Source: Magnetofaba australis IT-1 (GTDB lineage Bacteria; Pseudomonadota; Magnetococcia; Magnetococcales; Magnetococcaceae). Taken from it: DNA of 64,000 bases. Made by a program: the position numbers and the translations under genes. This document shows, piece by piece, positions 50,974 to 59,930 of the stretch. Under the pieces are notes generated by a model. That model did not search any database, had not been told where the DNA came from, and saw nothing but the letters and a program-made list of their open reading frames with translations. The stretch's first letter is position 1. Every line of letters starts with the position of its first letter. Location: the NCBI RefSeq assembly GCF_002109495.1, contig NZ_LVJN01000019.1:124001-188000 (forward strand), in the 5' to 3' direction.

Positions 50974-53900
50974 GCGCCATCCTGATCATCGCCGTCGCGC
51001 TGGGCGCGGCGTTCTTCCTGGGGCTGATGCCCGCCCGCGCCGAGGGCGCGGCCTACCGGGTGATGCTGGCGGCGCTGGCCGTCATGGGACTCATCGCGGG
51101 CGGCTGCGTGTGGCTGTTCGCCACCAGCAACGCCGCGCCGGTGGACATCCGCACCGCAGGCTTCCAGCCGCCGTTCTCCATCAATTTGCGCATGGGGCTG
51201 AGCGAGGCGGCGCTGTCGCTGACGGTGATCCTTACCGCGCTGCTGTCGGCCATCGCTTTGAGCGAGCCGCTGCAACGGTTGGGACGGCGCGCCATGGCGG
51301 TGCTGCTGATTCTCACCATGGCGCTGTGCGGCGTCATCGCCACCCGCGACATCTTCAACCTGTTCGTCTTCTTCGAACTGGTGGTGATCGCCACCGCCGG
51401 GTTGGTGCTGCTGTCGGCGGACTCCCGCGCGCTGACCGCGGGCTTCAAGTATCTGATCGTCTCCCAGGTGATCTCCATCTTCATGCTGGTGGGCATTATC
51501 TTCGTCTACCATGCGGGCGGCAGCCTGAATATTGACGACCTGCACAGCGTCGGCATGATGGGCGGCGTGGCCAAAGGCGCGGCGCTGGCCTTCTTCCTGC
51601 TGTTCATCGCCGTGGTCACCGAACTCAAACCGTTCCCCGCCAACGGCTGGGCGCTGGATCTCTACGAATCGGCCCACCCGGCCTTCTCCGCCATCTTCTC
51701 GGTGGCGTCGGGGGCGGCGGCGCTGTTTGCGGCGGACAAGATGCTGCTGCTGGGCGGGAGCGGCTGGACCATGGCGGCCACCGCCATCGGCCTGTTCAGC
51801 TTCGTCGGCTCCAACCTGTTCGCCCTGGCGCAGCGCGCCGACCGCCGCCTGTTGGGCTACTCCTCCATCGCCCAGACCGGCCTGCTCTTGGCGGTAATGG
51901 CGCAGCGCGATCTGCTGGGCGACAAATTCCTGTATGTCATCGGCGGTCTGCTGGTGGCCCATGGGGTGGGCAAGGCGGGTCTCTACTGGCTCTCCGCCCT
52001 GGTCAAAGGGCGCGAACTGCGCGACTGGGCGGCCCTGCGCCACAGCCCGTGGCTGATTCTGGCCTTTGTCACCTTCGCCGCGCTGCTCATCGGCCTGCCG
52101 CCGTTCCCCGGCTTCTACGCCAAGTGGGATCTGATGCACCTGCTGGCCGCCGACGGGCGCTATTGGATGATGTTCCTGATCCTGGCGGGCGCGCTGCTGG
52201 AAGCGGTCTATCTGATGCGCTGGTTCGGCGCCATCATCAAGGGCGACATGGGAGCCGACAAGCCCGAAGCCGACAGCGGCGCCGCCTTCGTGGTGGGCGC
52301 GGCCATCGCGCTGGGGTGGGGGCTGGGCTATCTGTGGGGCGAGCTGTCTGGTTACGGCAACCCGCTGCACACATTCCCGCTGCTGTTCGCCCTGGCCTTT
52401 GTGGTCCTGGAGCGCTTCCCGGTTGCGCTGAAGAACACCCTGGCCATCGCCGGATTGGTCGCCTGGTTCGCCAGTCGCACCATCTACTACGATCCCATTC
52501 AGATGATCTTCGGCGCGGTGATGCTGATTGGCGGCGCGCTGACGCTGCTGGCCAGCTACCATGTGAAGGGTCAGCGCATCGGCTTCTATCCCGGCGCGAT
52601 GCTGATGTATGGCGGTCTGGCGCTGCTCATCGAAGCCCACACCAGCTTCGACTTCTTCGTCGCCTGGGAGCTGCTCACGGTGGGCTCCTACTTCCTGATC
52701 CTGCGCGGCAAGGAGTCCGAGCCCCACGCGCTCTCCTATATTCTATTCTCCCTGGGCGGCGCGTTCGCCATTCTGGCGGGCTTCGCCATCGCCGGGCAGG
52801 GCAATGCGGCGCTGCCCATCGCGGCGCTGGGTTCGGTGCCGACCACGCTGGCCCCGGCCATCTTCATCCTGCTGGCGCTGGGCTTCATGACCAAAACCGC
52901 CTCCATCGGTCTGCACATCTGGCTGCCGGGGGCCCACGCCGAGGCCGAGACCGATGTGTCGCCCATGGTGTCGGGGATTCTGCTCAAGGCCGGTCTGTTC
53001 GGCATCCTGATCCTGTTGCTCAACATGGGCAAACAGCAGCTCTATGGGGTGGAGTTGACCCACGTGATGCTGTGGATCGGCGGTCTGTCGGCGCTGCTGG
53101 GCAACCTCATGGCGATCTTCCAGGAGGACGCCAAGCGTCTGCTGGCCTATTCGTCCATCGGCCAGATGGGCTATGCGCTGTTCGGTCTGGCGCTAATGAA
53201 CCATCTGGGTTGGCTGATGGCGCTGATGTTTGTCATCGGCCACTTCGTCTACAAAGCGATGCTGTTCCTCTCCGTGGGCGGCGTGGCCAAGATGACCGGC
53301 ACCCGGCAGATGTATCGCATGGGCGGGCTGGTCAAGTTGATGCCGCTCTCCTTCATCGCCGTGCTCATTGGCATCATCGCCGTCTCCGGTTTGCCGCCGC
53401 TGACCGGCTTCGCTGGGCGCTGGATCTTCTACAACGCCATTCTGGACGCCGATACCCGTCTGCCCATGCTGCTGATCTTCCTGGCCGGGCCCATCGCCTT
53501 CCTCTACCTGTTCCGCCTGATCTATACGATCTTCCTGGGGCAGTTGAAGGATGAGCATCGTCGGGTGAAGGATCCGGGCTTCTGGATCATCGCCCCGCAG
53601 ATGATCTACGTGGCGATTCTCATGGCGGTGGCGATCTTCCCGGGTATGGCGCTGCGCAAGGTCAACGCCTTCCTGAAGACGATCTTCCCCGACGGCGGGT
53701 TGACCTGGAATCCGTCCGCTGCGGGCGATCTAGGGACCACCATCAGCAGTCAGTTCGGCTACTGGAACCCCATCGCCATCATGTGCATCGTCGCCGGGAT
53801 CTTCGGCACGGTGTTCGTCATTCTGGTGCTGGCCAACCGCCGTGCGCAGAAGGTGGGGCAGTTCAATATCGCCTTCGCCGCCGAGCGTCCGTACCGGCCC

Positions 53901-54119
53901 GAGACCACCCACTTCGCGTGGAACTTCTATGCGCCGTACCGCAAGGCGCTGGGCTTCCTGGTGCAGCCCATCGCCACCGGCTTCTGGAACTGGATCAGCG
54001 ATGCGCTGCACAGCAGTGCGCAGATTCTGCGACGCATCTACACCGGCAACGGACAGACCTACGCGCTGCACTACGTGGCTTACGTGATGTTCGTCTATCT
54101 TTTGACTGTTGGCGCCTGA
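50967..54119 (+). CDS. Fused double antiporter/pump subunit (MbxH-MbxH' like)
   Basis: 1050 residues, about 28 membrane segments. The N-terminal half (1 to about 490) is a MrpD/MbhH-type pump with TELKPFPANGWALDLYESAHPAF. The C-terminal half (about 500-1050) is a second proton-translocating domain of NuoL/M type with FMTKTASIGLHIWLPGAHAEA, SGILLKAGLFG and RLLAYSSIGQMGYALFG. In archaeal mbx these are two genes (H and H'). The ends of both domains look complete, so the fusion appears to be genuine. It would carry two ion-translocation channels. Confidence 0.9.
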   Translation: MVSAILIIAVALGAAFFLGLMPARAEGAAYRVMLAALAVMGLIAGGCVWLFATSNAAPVDIRTAGFQPPFSINLRMGLSEAALSLTVILTALLSAIALSEPLQRLGRRAMAVLLILTMALCGVIATRDIFNLFVFFELVVIATAGLVLLSADSRALTAGFKYLIVSQVISIFMLVGIIFVYHAGGSLNIDDLHSVGMMGGVAKGAALAFFLLFIAVVTELKPFPANGWALDLYESAHPAFSAIFSVASGAAALFAADKMLLLGGSGWTMAATAIGLFSFVGSNLFALAQRADRRLLGYSSIAQTGLLLAVMAQRDLLGDKFLYVIGGLLVAHGVGKAGLYWLSALVKGRELRDWAALRHSPWLILAFVTFAALLIGLPPFPGFYAKWDLMHLLAADGRYWMMFLILAGALLEAVYLMRWFGAIIKGDMGADKPEADSGAAFVVGAAIALGWGLGYLWGELSGYGNPLHTFPLLFALAFVVLERFPVALKNTLAIAGLVAWFASRTIYYDPIQMIFGAVMLIGGALTLLASYHVKGQRIGFYPGAMLMYGGLALLIEAHTSFDFFVAWELLTVGSYFLILRGKESEPHALSYILFSLGGAFAILAGFAIAGQGNAALPIAALGSVPTTLAPAIFILLALGFMTKTASIGLHIWLPGAHAEAETDVSPMVSGILLKAGLFGILILLLNMGKQQLYGVELTHVMLWIGGLSALLGNLMAIFQEDAKRLLAYSSIGQMGYALFGLALMNHLGWLMALMFVIGHFVYKAMLFLSVGGVAKMTGTRQMYRMGGLVKLMPLSFIAVLIGIIAVSGLPPLTGFAGRWIFYNAILDADTRLPMLLIFLAGPIAFLYLFRLIYTIFLGQLKDEHRRVKDPGFWIIAPQMIYVAILMAVAIFPGMALRKVNAFLKTIFPDGGLTWNPSAAGDLGTTISSQFGYWNPIAIMCIVAGIFGTVFVILVLANRRAQKVGQFNIAFAAERPYRPETTHFAWNFYAPYRKALGFLVQPIATGFWNWISDALHSSAQILRRIYTGNGQTYALHYVAYVMFVYLLTVGA

Positions 54120-54134
54120 GCAGGGGGAACGGAT

Positions 54135-55040
54135 ATGGGCTTCGAGTGGATCAAAATCCCCTACGCGCTGTTGACGCTGTTCATCGTCATCAACTTCGGC
54201 ATGTTGATGCACGCCTTGGTCTACAAAATCACCGCGCGGGTGGCGGGGCGCTATGGCATTCGCATCTGGCAGCACTACGCCGACCTGCTGAAGAACTTTG
54301 GCCTGCGCAGCTCCATCACCCACGGCGTGATGTACTACCTGGGGCCGGTGTTCCGCCTCTCCGGCGGCATCGGGCTGCTGCTGTTCACGCCGACGATTTT
54401 CGGCTCGGAGATGTTCTCTAACTTCTCCTTTGCCGGGGACTTGATGCTGGTGCTCTACTTCGTCTTCTTCGGCATGCTGGGCATGGCGCTGGGGGCGGGC
54501 GAGAGCGGCCATCCGTATGCGGCCATCGGCATCACCCGGGGGCTGTCCCAGGTGACCGCCTCGGAGCTGCCCATGGCGCTGGCGGTGTTCGCGGTGGCGT
54601 TGCAGTATCAAACCCTGCACATCCCTGATATCGTCGCCGCCCAGCAGGGCGGAGTGTTCAACTGGACCCTGTTCACCAATCCGCTGGCGGTGGTTGCGGC
54701 CATGCTGTCGCTGTTGGGCTCGCTGATGCGTCCGCCGTTCGACGTGGTGCTGGCGCCCCAGGAGATCCCCATCGGCCCGCCCACCGAGTACCACTCCACC
54801 TATCTGGCGCTGATGCAGACCAACCGCATGATCTTCTCCATCGCCAAGATCATCGTCTACATGAACCTCTTCTTTGGCGGCGCGACCAGCTGGCCGGAGC
54901 TGTTCATCAAGGTGTTCTGCATCTACATGTTCGCGGTGATCATCGGCGTGGGCTTCCCGCGCTTCCGCGTGGAGCAATCGATTCTCTGGTTCCTGCTGTG
55001 GGCCACCCCCATCGGCGTGTTGGCCCTGCTGCAGGTGTAG
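54135..55040 (+). CDS. NuoH-like membrane subunit (MbxM)
   Basis: 301 residues, eight or so membrane segments. It has the complex I subunit H pattern: RVAGRYGIRIWQHYADLLK, a glutamate-rich loop, ASELPMALAVFA and LMRPPFDVVLAPQEIPIGPPTEY. It links the hydrophilic arm to the pumps. Family members are shared by Mbh, Mbx and complex I. It begins 15 bases after the fused pump, with AGGGGGAAC before the ATG. Confidence 0.92.
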   Translation: MGFEWIKIPYALLTLFIVINFGMLMHALVYKITARVAGRYGIRIWQHYADLLKNFGLRSSITHGVMYYLGPVFRLSGGIGLLLFTPTIFGSEMFSNFSFAGDLMLVLYFVFFGMLGMALGAGESGHPYAAIGITRGLSQVTASELPMALAVFAVALQYQTLHIPDIVAAQQGGVFNWTLFTNPLAVVAAMLSLLGSLMRPPFDVVLAPQEIPIGPPTEYHSTYLALMQTNRMIFSIAKIIVYMNLFFGGATSWPELFIKVFCIYMFAVIIGVGFPRFRVEQSILWFLLWATPIGVLALLQV

Positions 55041-55083
55041 GCCGCGCGGGATACAAAAGACTTAAGAGCAGTCCGAGGACGCT

Positions 55084-55725
55084 ATGAAAGAGGAATTGGA
55101 AAAACGCACAGTCACCACGCCCGACGGCCAGTCCATCGAGATCGAGCCGCTGCGCGACTACTACTGTGACGCCCGCCCGGAGGTTCATCCGCCCGCCTAC
55201 ATGCAGATCGTCGAGGATCTGTTCAACTGGGCGCGCGCCAACTCCATCTGGATTCTGGGCTTTGGCACCGGTTGCGGGGCCATCGAGATGCGTCCGCTGA
55301 TGACGCCGCGCTTCGACGCCTACCGCTTCGGCGTGCAGTGGCGCGCCACCCCGCGTCAGGCCAACCTGTTTGTCATCTCCGGCTATCTGTCGGTGAAGAC
55401 CCTCAAGCGGGTGGTGCGCTCCTACGAGCAGATGCAGAACCCCAAATATGTCGTGGGGCTGGGCTCCTGCACCATCAACGGCGGCATGTATTGGGACTCC
55501 TACAACACCATCAAGCAGCTGGCCGACTACCTGCCGGTGGATCTCTACATCACCGGCTGCATGCCGCGCCCGGAGGCGCTGCTGGCGGGGTTTGAGGATC
55601 TGAAAACGCTGATTCGCGCGGGCAAGGCCGAAGGGGCCAACCGTTATGCGGAGAATTTTGACTGGTACAAAGCCAACCAGAAGAAGGTGATTCTGGATTG
55701 GGACATGCCGGACTACAACTGGTGA
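55084..55725 (+). CDS. NuoB-like iron-sulfur subunit with an altered cluster site (MbxJ)
   Basis: 213 residues. It belongs to the small [NiFe]-hydrogenase/NuoB family. The motif that reads CCAIEM in complex I and CxxC in hydrogenases is GTGCGAIEM here, with one cysteine. Other cysteines lie in GSCTINGG and TGCMPRPE; a fourth (C28, in DYYCDARPE) is far from the normal site. So the proximal [4Fe-4S] cluster may have only three cysteine ligands, as I recall for the sulfur-reducing Mbs. The start has CCGAGGACG. The gene overlaps the NuoC-like gene by one base. Confidence 0.9.
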   Translation: MKEELEKRTVTTPDGQSIEIEPLRDYYCDARPEVHPPAYMQIVEDLFNWARANSIWILGFGTGCGAIEMRPLMTPRFDAYRFGVQWRATPRQANLFVISGYLSVKTLKRVVRSYEQMQNPKYVVGLGSCTINGGMYWDSYNTIKQLADYLPVDLYITGCMPRPEALLAGFEDLKTLIRAGKAEGANRYAENFDWYKANQKKVILDWDMPDYNW

Positions 55726-56261
55726 TGGCCATGGATGCGATTCTCAAAAATCTGAGCGCTCGCTGCGCGCTTGGCGAGCTGGACAAACGCCGCGCGGACC
55801 TGTGGTTCGTCACGGTGGACCCGGCCCATGTGCGCCCGGCCCTGGCCCACCTGCGCGATAACGAGGGCTTCACCCATCTGGTGCTGCTCACCGCGGTGGA
55901 CTGGATGGAGGAGGGGCGGTTTCAGCTCACCTATCTGCTGCACAACCGCGCCGCTGCGCTGGACGTGGGGCTGCGCTGCTTCATCGACCGCGAAACCGCG
56001 ACCATGGAGAGCATCCACGACATGTGGGCCACCGCCGCCACCTATCAGCGCGAACTCAAGGAGATGTTCGGCATCGACTTCCCCGGCAGCCCCGGGGTGG
56101 ATGACGAATTCATCCTCGAAGGGTGGGCCGAGATTCCGCCCTATCGCCGTGATTTCGACACCCTGGCCTACGCCGAGGCGACCTATACCAATCGCCCGGG
56201 CCGCGCCAGCGAAGATCCGGAAGAGTACATGCAGCGCAAACTCTATCCCGAGGGGGCGTGA
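55725..56261 (+). CDS. NuoC-like subunit (MbxK)
   Basis: 178 residues. It has the 30-kDa complex I subunit pattern: VTVDPAHVRPALAHLRD, THLVLLTAVDW, and TYQRELKEMFGIDFPG in the place of the family ERE-MYGI motif. It lies at the interface of the NuoB- and NuoD-like subunits. The ATG shares a base with the stop of the NuoB-like gene; the next gene starts 2 bases after its stop. Confidence 0.9.
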   Translation: MAMDAILKNLSARCALGELDKRRADLWFVTVDPAHVRPALAHLRDNEGFTHLVLLTAVDWMEEGRFQLTYLLHNRAAALDVGLRCFIDRETATMESIHDMWATAATYQRELKEMFGIDFPGSPGVDDEFILEGWAEIPPYRRDFDTLAYAEATYTNRPGRASEDPEEYMQRKLYPEGA

Positions 56262-56263
56262 CA

Positions 56264-57441
56264 TGTTCGACTATCATCCCGATCGCACCCAATACCCGGC
56301 CAAGCGCGAAGATGGCTCGCTGGATATCGACCTGACTTCGGGCAAATACCTGAAACTGTGGCACGGTCCGCAGCATCCGGGCATCACCGGCAATATGTCG
56401 GTGGAGCTGACCGTGTGCGGCGACGAAGTGGTGCAGGCCAAGACCCACGTCGGCTATCTGCACCGGGGCTTCGAGAAGCTGATGGAGCGGCGCAGCTTCA
56501 TCCAGGTGTTCCCCATCGTCTGCCGCGTCTGCGTGCCAGAGCCGGACTTCAACGAATACTGCTACGCCGCCGCCATCGAAGAGCTGGCGGGCCTGGAGAT
56601 CCCCGAGCAGGCGCGCTGGATTCGCGCCATGGTGCTGGAGATGGGGCGCATCAACAGCTACCTGATGTACATGGGCGGTCAGGCGGGGGCGTTCGGCATG
56701 GCCATGCCCGGGCAGTGGACCACCTACGTGCGCGATCTGATGCTGGATCGCTTCGAGGAGCTGACCGGCGCGCGCATCTACCACATGTACATCATGCCCG
56801 GCGGCGTGCGCGGCAAACTGCCCGAAGGGTTCGAGCAGCGCATGGAGGAGACTCTGCGCGAGATCGAACGGGTGATGAAGGATGTGTGGGAGGTGATGTT
56901 CTGCAACGCGGTGTTCAAAAAGCGCACCGTGGGTCAGGCGGTGATTCAGCCCGAATGGATCGAGCCCTATGGCGTCACCGGCCCCAACGCCCGCGCCTGT
57001 GGCCGCCCCAATGACGTGCGCCTGGACCAGCCCTATCTGGTCTATCCCGAGCTGGAGCTGGAGGCGATCACCGGCCAGGATGGGGACATCTATACCCGCG
57101 CCGATGTGCGCCGTCGCGACATCCTGCAATCAGTGGATCTGATTCGTCAGATTCTCATCAAAATGCCCCGCAGCGGCCCGGTGATGGCCAAGCTGCCCAA
57201 CGTGCTGCACTGGAAGATCCCCCACGGCGAGACCTACATTCGCGGCGAGTGCTCGCGCGGCGAGTATGGCTACTACGTGGTCACCGACGGCAGCGGCTAT
57301 CCGCGTCGCATCAACGTGCGCGGTCCGTCCTATACCCACGCCGTGGCGCTGCTGGAGATGATGATGGTCAACCTCAACATCTCCGATGTGGCCGGGTTGA
57401 TGGTCTCCCTGCACACCTATCCGCCCGAGGTGGAGAGATAA
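56264..57441 (+). CDS. NuoD-like large subunit without a complete NiFe site (MbxL)
   Basis: 392 residues, homologous to NuoD and to the large subunit of [NiFe] hydrogenases. The N-terminal metal motif is partly kept as IVCRVCVPE (CxxC). The C-terminal hydrogenase motif DPCxxC is absent: the last residues read SLHTYPPEVER, with tyrosine and glutamate where cysteines stand in Mbh. A NiFe centre is therefore not possible in the usual form. This matches Mbx/Mbs-type proteins better than either hydrogenase or complex I. AxHGPQHPGITG near the start is the NuoD-type motif. Confidence 0.9.
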
Positions 57442-57442
57442 C

Positions 57443-59230
57443 ATGTCCCTGCGCGATATCCTCTCGCCCCTGACCGCCTGGAAGAACCTCCTGCGGGAGC
57501 CGGGGACCATCAAAGATCCGCTCAATCGCGAAGCGGCGGACCGCTATCGCGGCTTCCACAAGAACGATGCGGCGCTGTGCATCGGCTGCGGCACCTGCGA
57601 GGCGATCTGCCAGAACGCCGCCATCGACATGGTGGCGGTGGACGGGATCGAGACCGTCTCCGGCAACTCCGGGCTGCGTCCGCGCATCGACTACGGGCGC
57701 TGCTGCTGGTGCGCGCTGTGCGTGGACGTCTGCATGACCAGTTCGCTGACCATGTCCAACCACTACACCTGGGTGGAGAGCGACCCCGACGCCTACCGCT
57801 TCATCCCCGGGGTGGACAAGAAGGCGTGGGACAGTTGTGAAAAGGGTTACACCCGCGCCGAAGGCCATCGTTTGACGCCCACCAAGCGCGCCCATATGGG
57901 CGAAATGGAGCCTGAACAGCGCATCGGCGGTTTTGCCGAGATCGTCAACGGCTACTCCGTGGAGGAGGCGCTGGCCGAGGCCGACCGCTGCGTCTCCTGC
58001 GGGCTGTGCATCGCCACCTGCCCGGCGCACATGTCCATCCCCCGTTACATCGAAGCGGTGCGCGACGGCGACTACACCCGCGGTGTGTCGCTGCTGTATG
58101 AGACCAATCCGTTCTCGCAGGTGTGCGGACGGGTGTGCACCCACAAGTGCGAAGACGCCTGCGCCTCGGCCCACGAGGGCGAGGCCATCGCCATTCGTTG
58201 GCTCAAGCGCCACATCACCGACAACGCCACCGCTGCGGACTTCCAGCAGGCGGCGGGGACGGCGGCTCCGGCCACCGGCAAGCGGGTGGCCATCATCGGC
58301 GCCGGTCCGGCGGGTCTGACCACCGCCTTCGATCTGGCCAAAATGGGCCACGCGGTGGAGATCTTCGAGGCGCGGCCCCATGCGGGCGGCATGTTCCGCT
58401 ACGGCATTCCCGAATACCGTCTGCCGTATGACGTGATGGATCGCGACATTCAGGTGATTCTGGATATGGGCGCGCAGTTACACTGCAATACCCGTGTGGG
58501 CGAGAGCATCACCATGGAGCAGCTGCGTGAGCAGTTCGACGCGGTGGCGCTGTGCATCGGTCTGCACCTGGGACGCGGCACTCGCATCCCCGGCAGCGAG
58601 CATCCGGCGGTGACCAAGGCGGTGGATCTGCTGCGCGACATCACCGAGGGCAAAGAGGTGGTCGTGCCCGAGAAGCTGGTGGTGATCGGCGGCGGCAACG
58701 TGGCCATGGACATCGCCCGCAGCATGGGCCGCTTGCAGACCCAACGTTACGGCAAGTTGGACGTGACCGTCACCGCGCTGGAGGATCGCGCCCACTTCCT
58801 GGCCGACCCCGACGAGATTCGCGAGTGCGGCGAGGAGGGCATCGCAATTTACGACGCGCGCGGACCCCGTGAAATCGTGCTGGATGACAACGGCGGTCTG
58901 GTGGGGCTGAAGACCTTCAAGGTGCTCTCCATCTTCGACAAGGATGGCCGCTTTGCGCCGTCGTACGATGAGTCCGACGCGCGGATCCACCACGCCGACA
59001 TGGTGGTGGAGGCGATCGGTCAGATGTCCGACGTCAGCCTGCTGGGCGAGGCCCTCACCGAGGCGCTGGAGTGGAATCGCGGACGCATCAAGGCCGACGC
59101 CGATGGCTGCACCTCGGAGCCGTGGTTGTGGGCGGCGGGGGACTGCGTGCATGGCCCCGACGTGATTCACGCCGTGGCCGACGGCCACCGCGTGGCGGCC
59201 AGTGTGGATGCGTATCTGAAAGGCGCTTGA
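57443..59230 (+). CDS. NuoI-like ferredoxin fused to a GltD-like FAD/NAD(P)H oxidoreductase
   Basis: 595 residues. Residues 1-125 are a NuoI/MbxN-type protein with two [4Fe-4S] motifs (CIGCGTCEAIC and CCWCALCVDVC). The rest is GltD-like. It has an N-terminal iron-sulfur part (CVSCGLCIATCP, VCGRVCTHKCEDAC), the FAD motif IIGAGPAGLTTAFDLAK, the NAD(P) motif VIGGGNVAMDIARSMG and the closing WAAGDCVHGPDVIHAVADG. Such modules exchange electrons between NAD(P)H and ferredoxin-like clusters. The fusion gives the complex its own pyridine-nucleotide port. It starts one base after the NuoD-like gene. Confidence 0.92.
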   Translation: MSLRDILSPLTAWKNLLREPGTIKDPLNREAADRYRGFHKNDAALCIGCGTCEAICQNAAIDMVAVDGIETVSGNSGLRPRIDYGRCCWCALCVDVCMTSSLTMSNHYTWVESDPDAYRFIPGVDKKAWDSCEKGYTRAEGHRLTPTKRAHMGEMEPEQRIGGFAEIVNGYSVEEALAEADRCVSCGLCIATCPAHMSIPRYIEAVRDGDYTRGVSLLYETNPFSQVCGRVCTHKCEDACASAHEGEAIAIRWLKRHITDNATAADFQQAAGTAAPATGKRVAIIGAGPAGLTTAFDLAKMGHAVEIFEARPHAGGMFRYGIPEYRLPYDVMDRDIQVILDMGAQLHCNTRVGESITMEQLREQFDAVALCIGLHLGRGTRIPGSEHPAVTKAVDLLRDITEGKEVVVPEKLVVIGGGNVAMDIARSMGRLQTQRYGKLDVTVTALEDRAHFLADPDEIRECGEEGIAIYDARGPREIVLDDNGGLVGLKTFKVLSIFDKDGRFAPSYDESDARIHHADMVVEAIGQMSDVSLLGEALTEALEWNRGRIKADADGCTSEPWLWAAGDCVHGPDVIHAVADGHRVAASVDAYLKGA

Positions 59231-59311
59231 AAGCATCGGCGCGGCGGCTCACACTGAAGTTGTTGGGCACTGAGCGCCCCGCATTCAACGCAGCACAAGG
59301 GAGGGGTTTCC

Positions 59312-59815
59312 ATGAATGGCGCGCCAAGCAGCGGATTCAATCAACTCAAGGATAAGAAGAGCCTGGATGATATCCTCGCCGTGGCCACCGAGTTCGAGCG
59401 CACCGCGCGGGACTTCTACGGCGCTTTGGTCAACAAGGTGAGCAAGCCGTTGCGCTATCTGGTGGAGGAGCTGGCGACCGAGGAGCAGCGTCACTACGAC
59501 CTGTTCGCCGAGCTGCGCGCGCGCGCCGATCTGGCCGAGCAGATTCAGGCCATGGTGGAGACGCCCGAGAGCGATGGCCGTTTCTCTGATGCCGTGCACC
59601 TGCCGGAGTTGGGCGAGAAGCCTGACGATCAGGCGGTGTTGCAGTATGCGCTCTACCGCGAGCACACCGCCATGGAGCAGTATCAAGCCCTGGCGGCATC
59701 GACGGAGCCGGGACCGATTCAGGAGCTGTTCATCTGGCTGGCTGATGAGGAGACCCGGCACAAGCAGGAGTTGGAGAAGCGCTACTATGAAATCGTTCAT
59801 AGTGGTGGTGTGTGA
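59312..59815 (+). CDS. Ferritin-like diiron protein (rubrerythrin family)
   Basis: 167 residues, helical. The four-helix bundle has E and ExxH ligand sets: ATEFERTARDFY, ELATEEQRHYDLF, ALYREHTAMEQYQ and WLADEETRHKQELEKRYY. There is no rubredoxin-type zinc/iron C-terminal domain. Such proteins store iron or remove peroxide. The start has GGGAGGGG. It follows the redox complex by 81 bases and may belong to its transcript. Confidence 0.88.
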   Translation: MNGAPSSGFNQLKDKKSLDDILAVATEFERTARDFYGALVNKVSKPLRYLVEELATEEQRHYDLFAELRARADLAEQIQAMVETPESDGRFSDAVHLPELGEKPDDQAVLQYALYREHTAMEQYQALAASTEPGPIQELFIWLADEETRHKQELEKRYYEIVHSGGV

Positions 59816-59930
59816 GTCTAGCCGCAGAGCCTTTTAAGCTCTGTCCGCTTCAGCCCGTTGCTTGGGTTGAGGGGGGGACGGCCAGAAGAAAAGCGCAGCG
59901 GGGACTCCGGAAGCGACAGGAGAGTGTGCC

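Noticed and set aside
50910-54977. Two long minus-strand frames opposite the pump and NuoH-like genes
   Set aside because: Gln/His/Arg/Gly-rich antisense shadows; the plus strand encodes conserved membrane proteins with overlapping operon structure.
55084-59230. Annotation as group 4 [NiFe] hydrogenase
   Set aside because: The large subunit lacks the C-terminal CxxC and the small subunit lacks the hydrogenase CxxC, so a NiFe site cannot form normally.
48599-59230. Annotation as a plain Mrp antiporter plus separate complex I fragments
   Set aside because: All genes overlap or lie within a few bases and follow the mbx order, so they form one complex.
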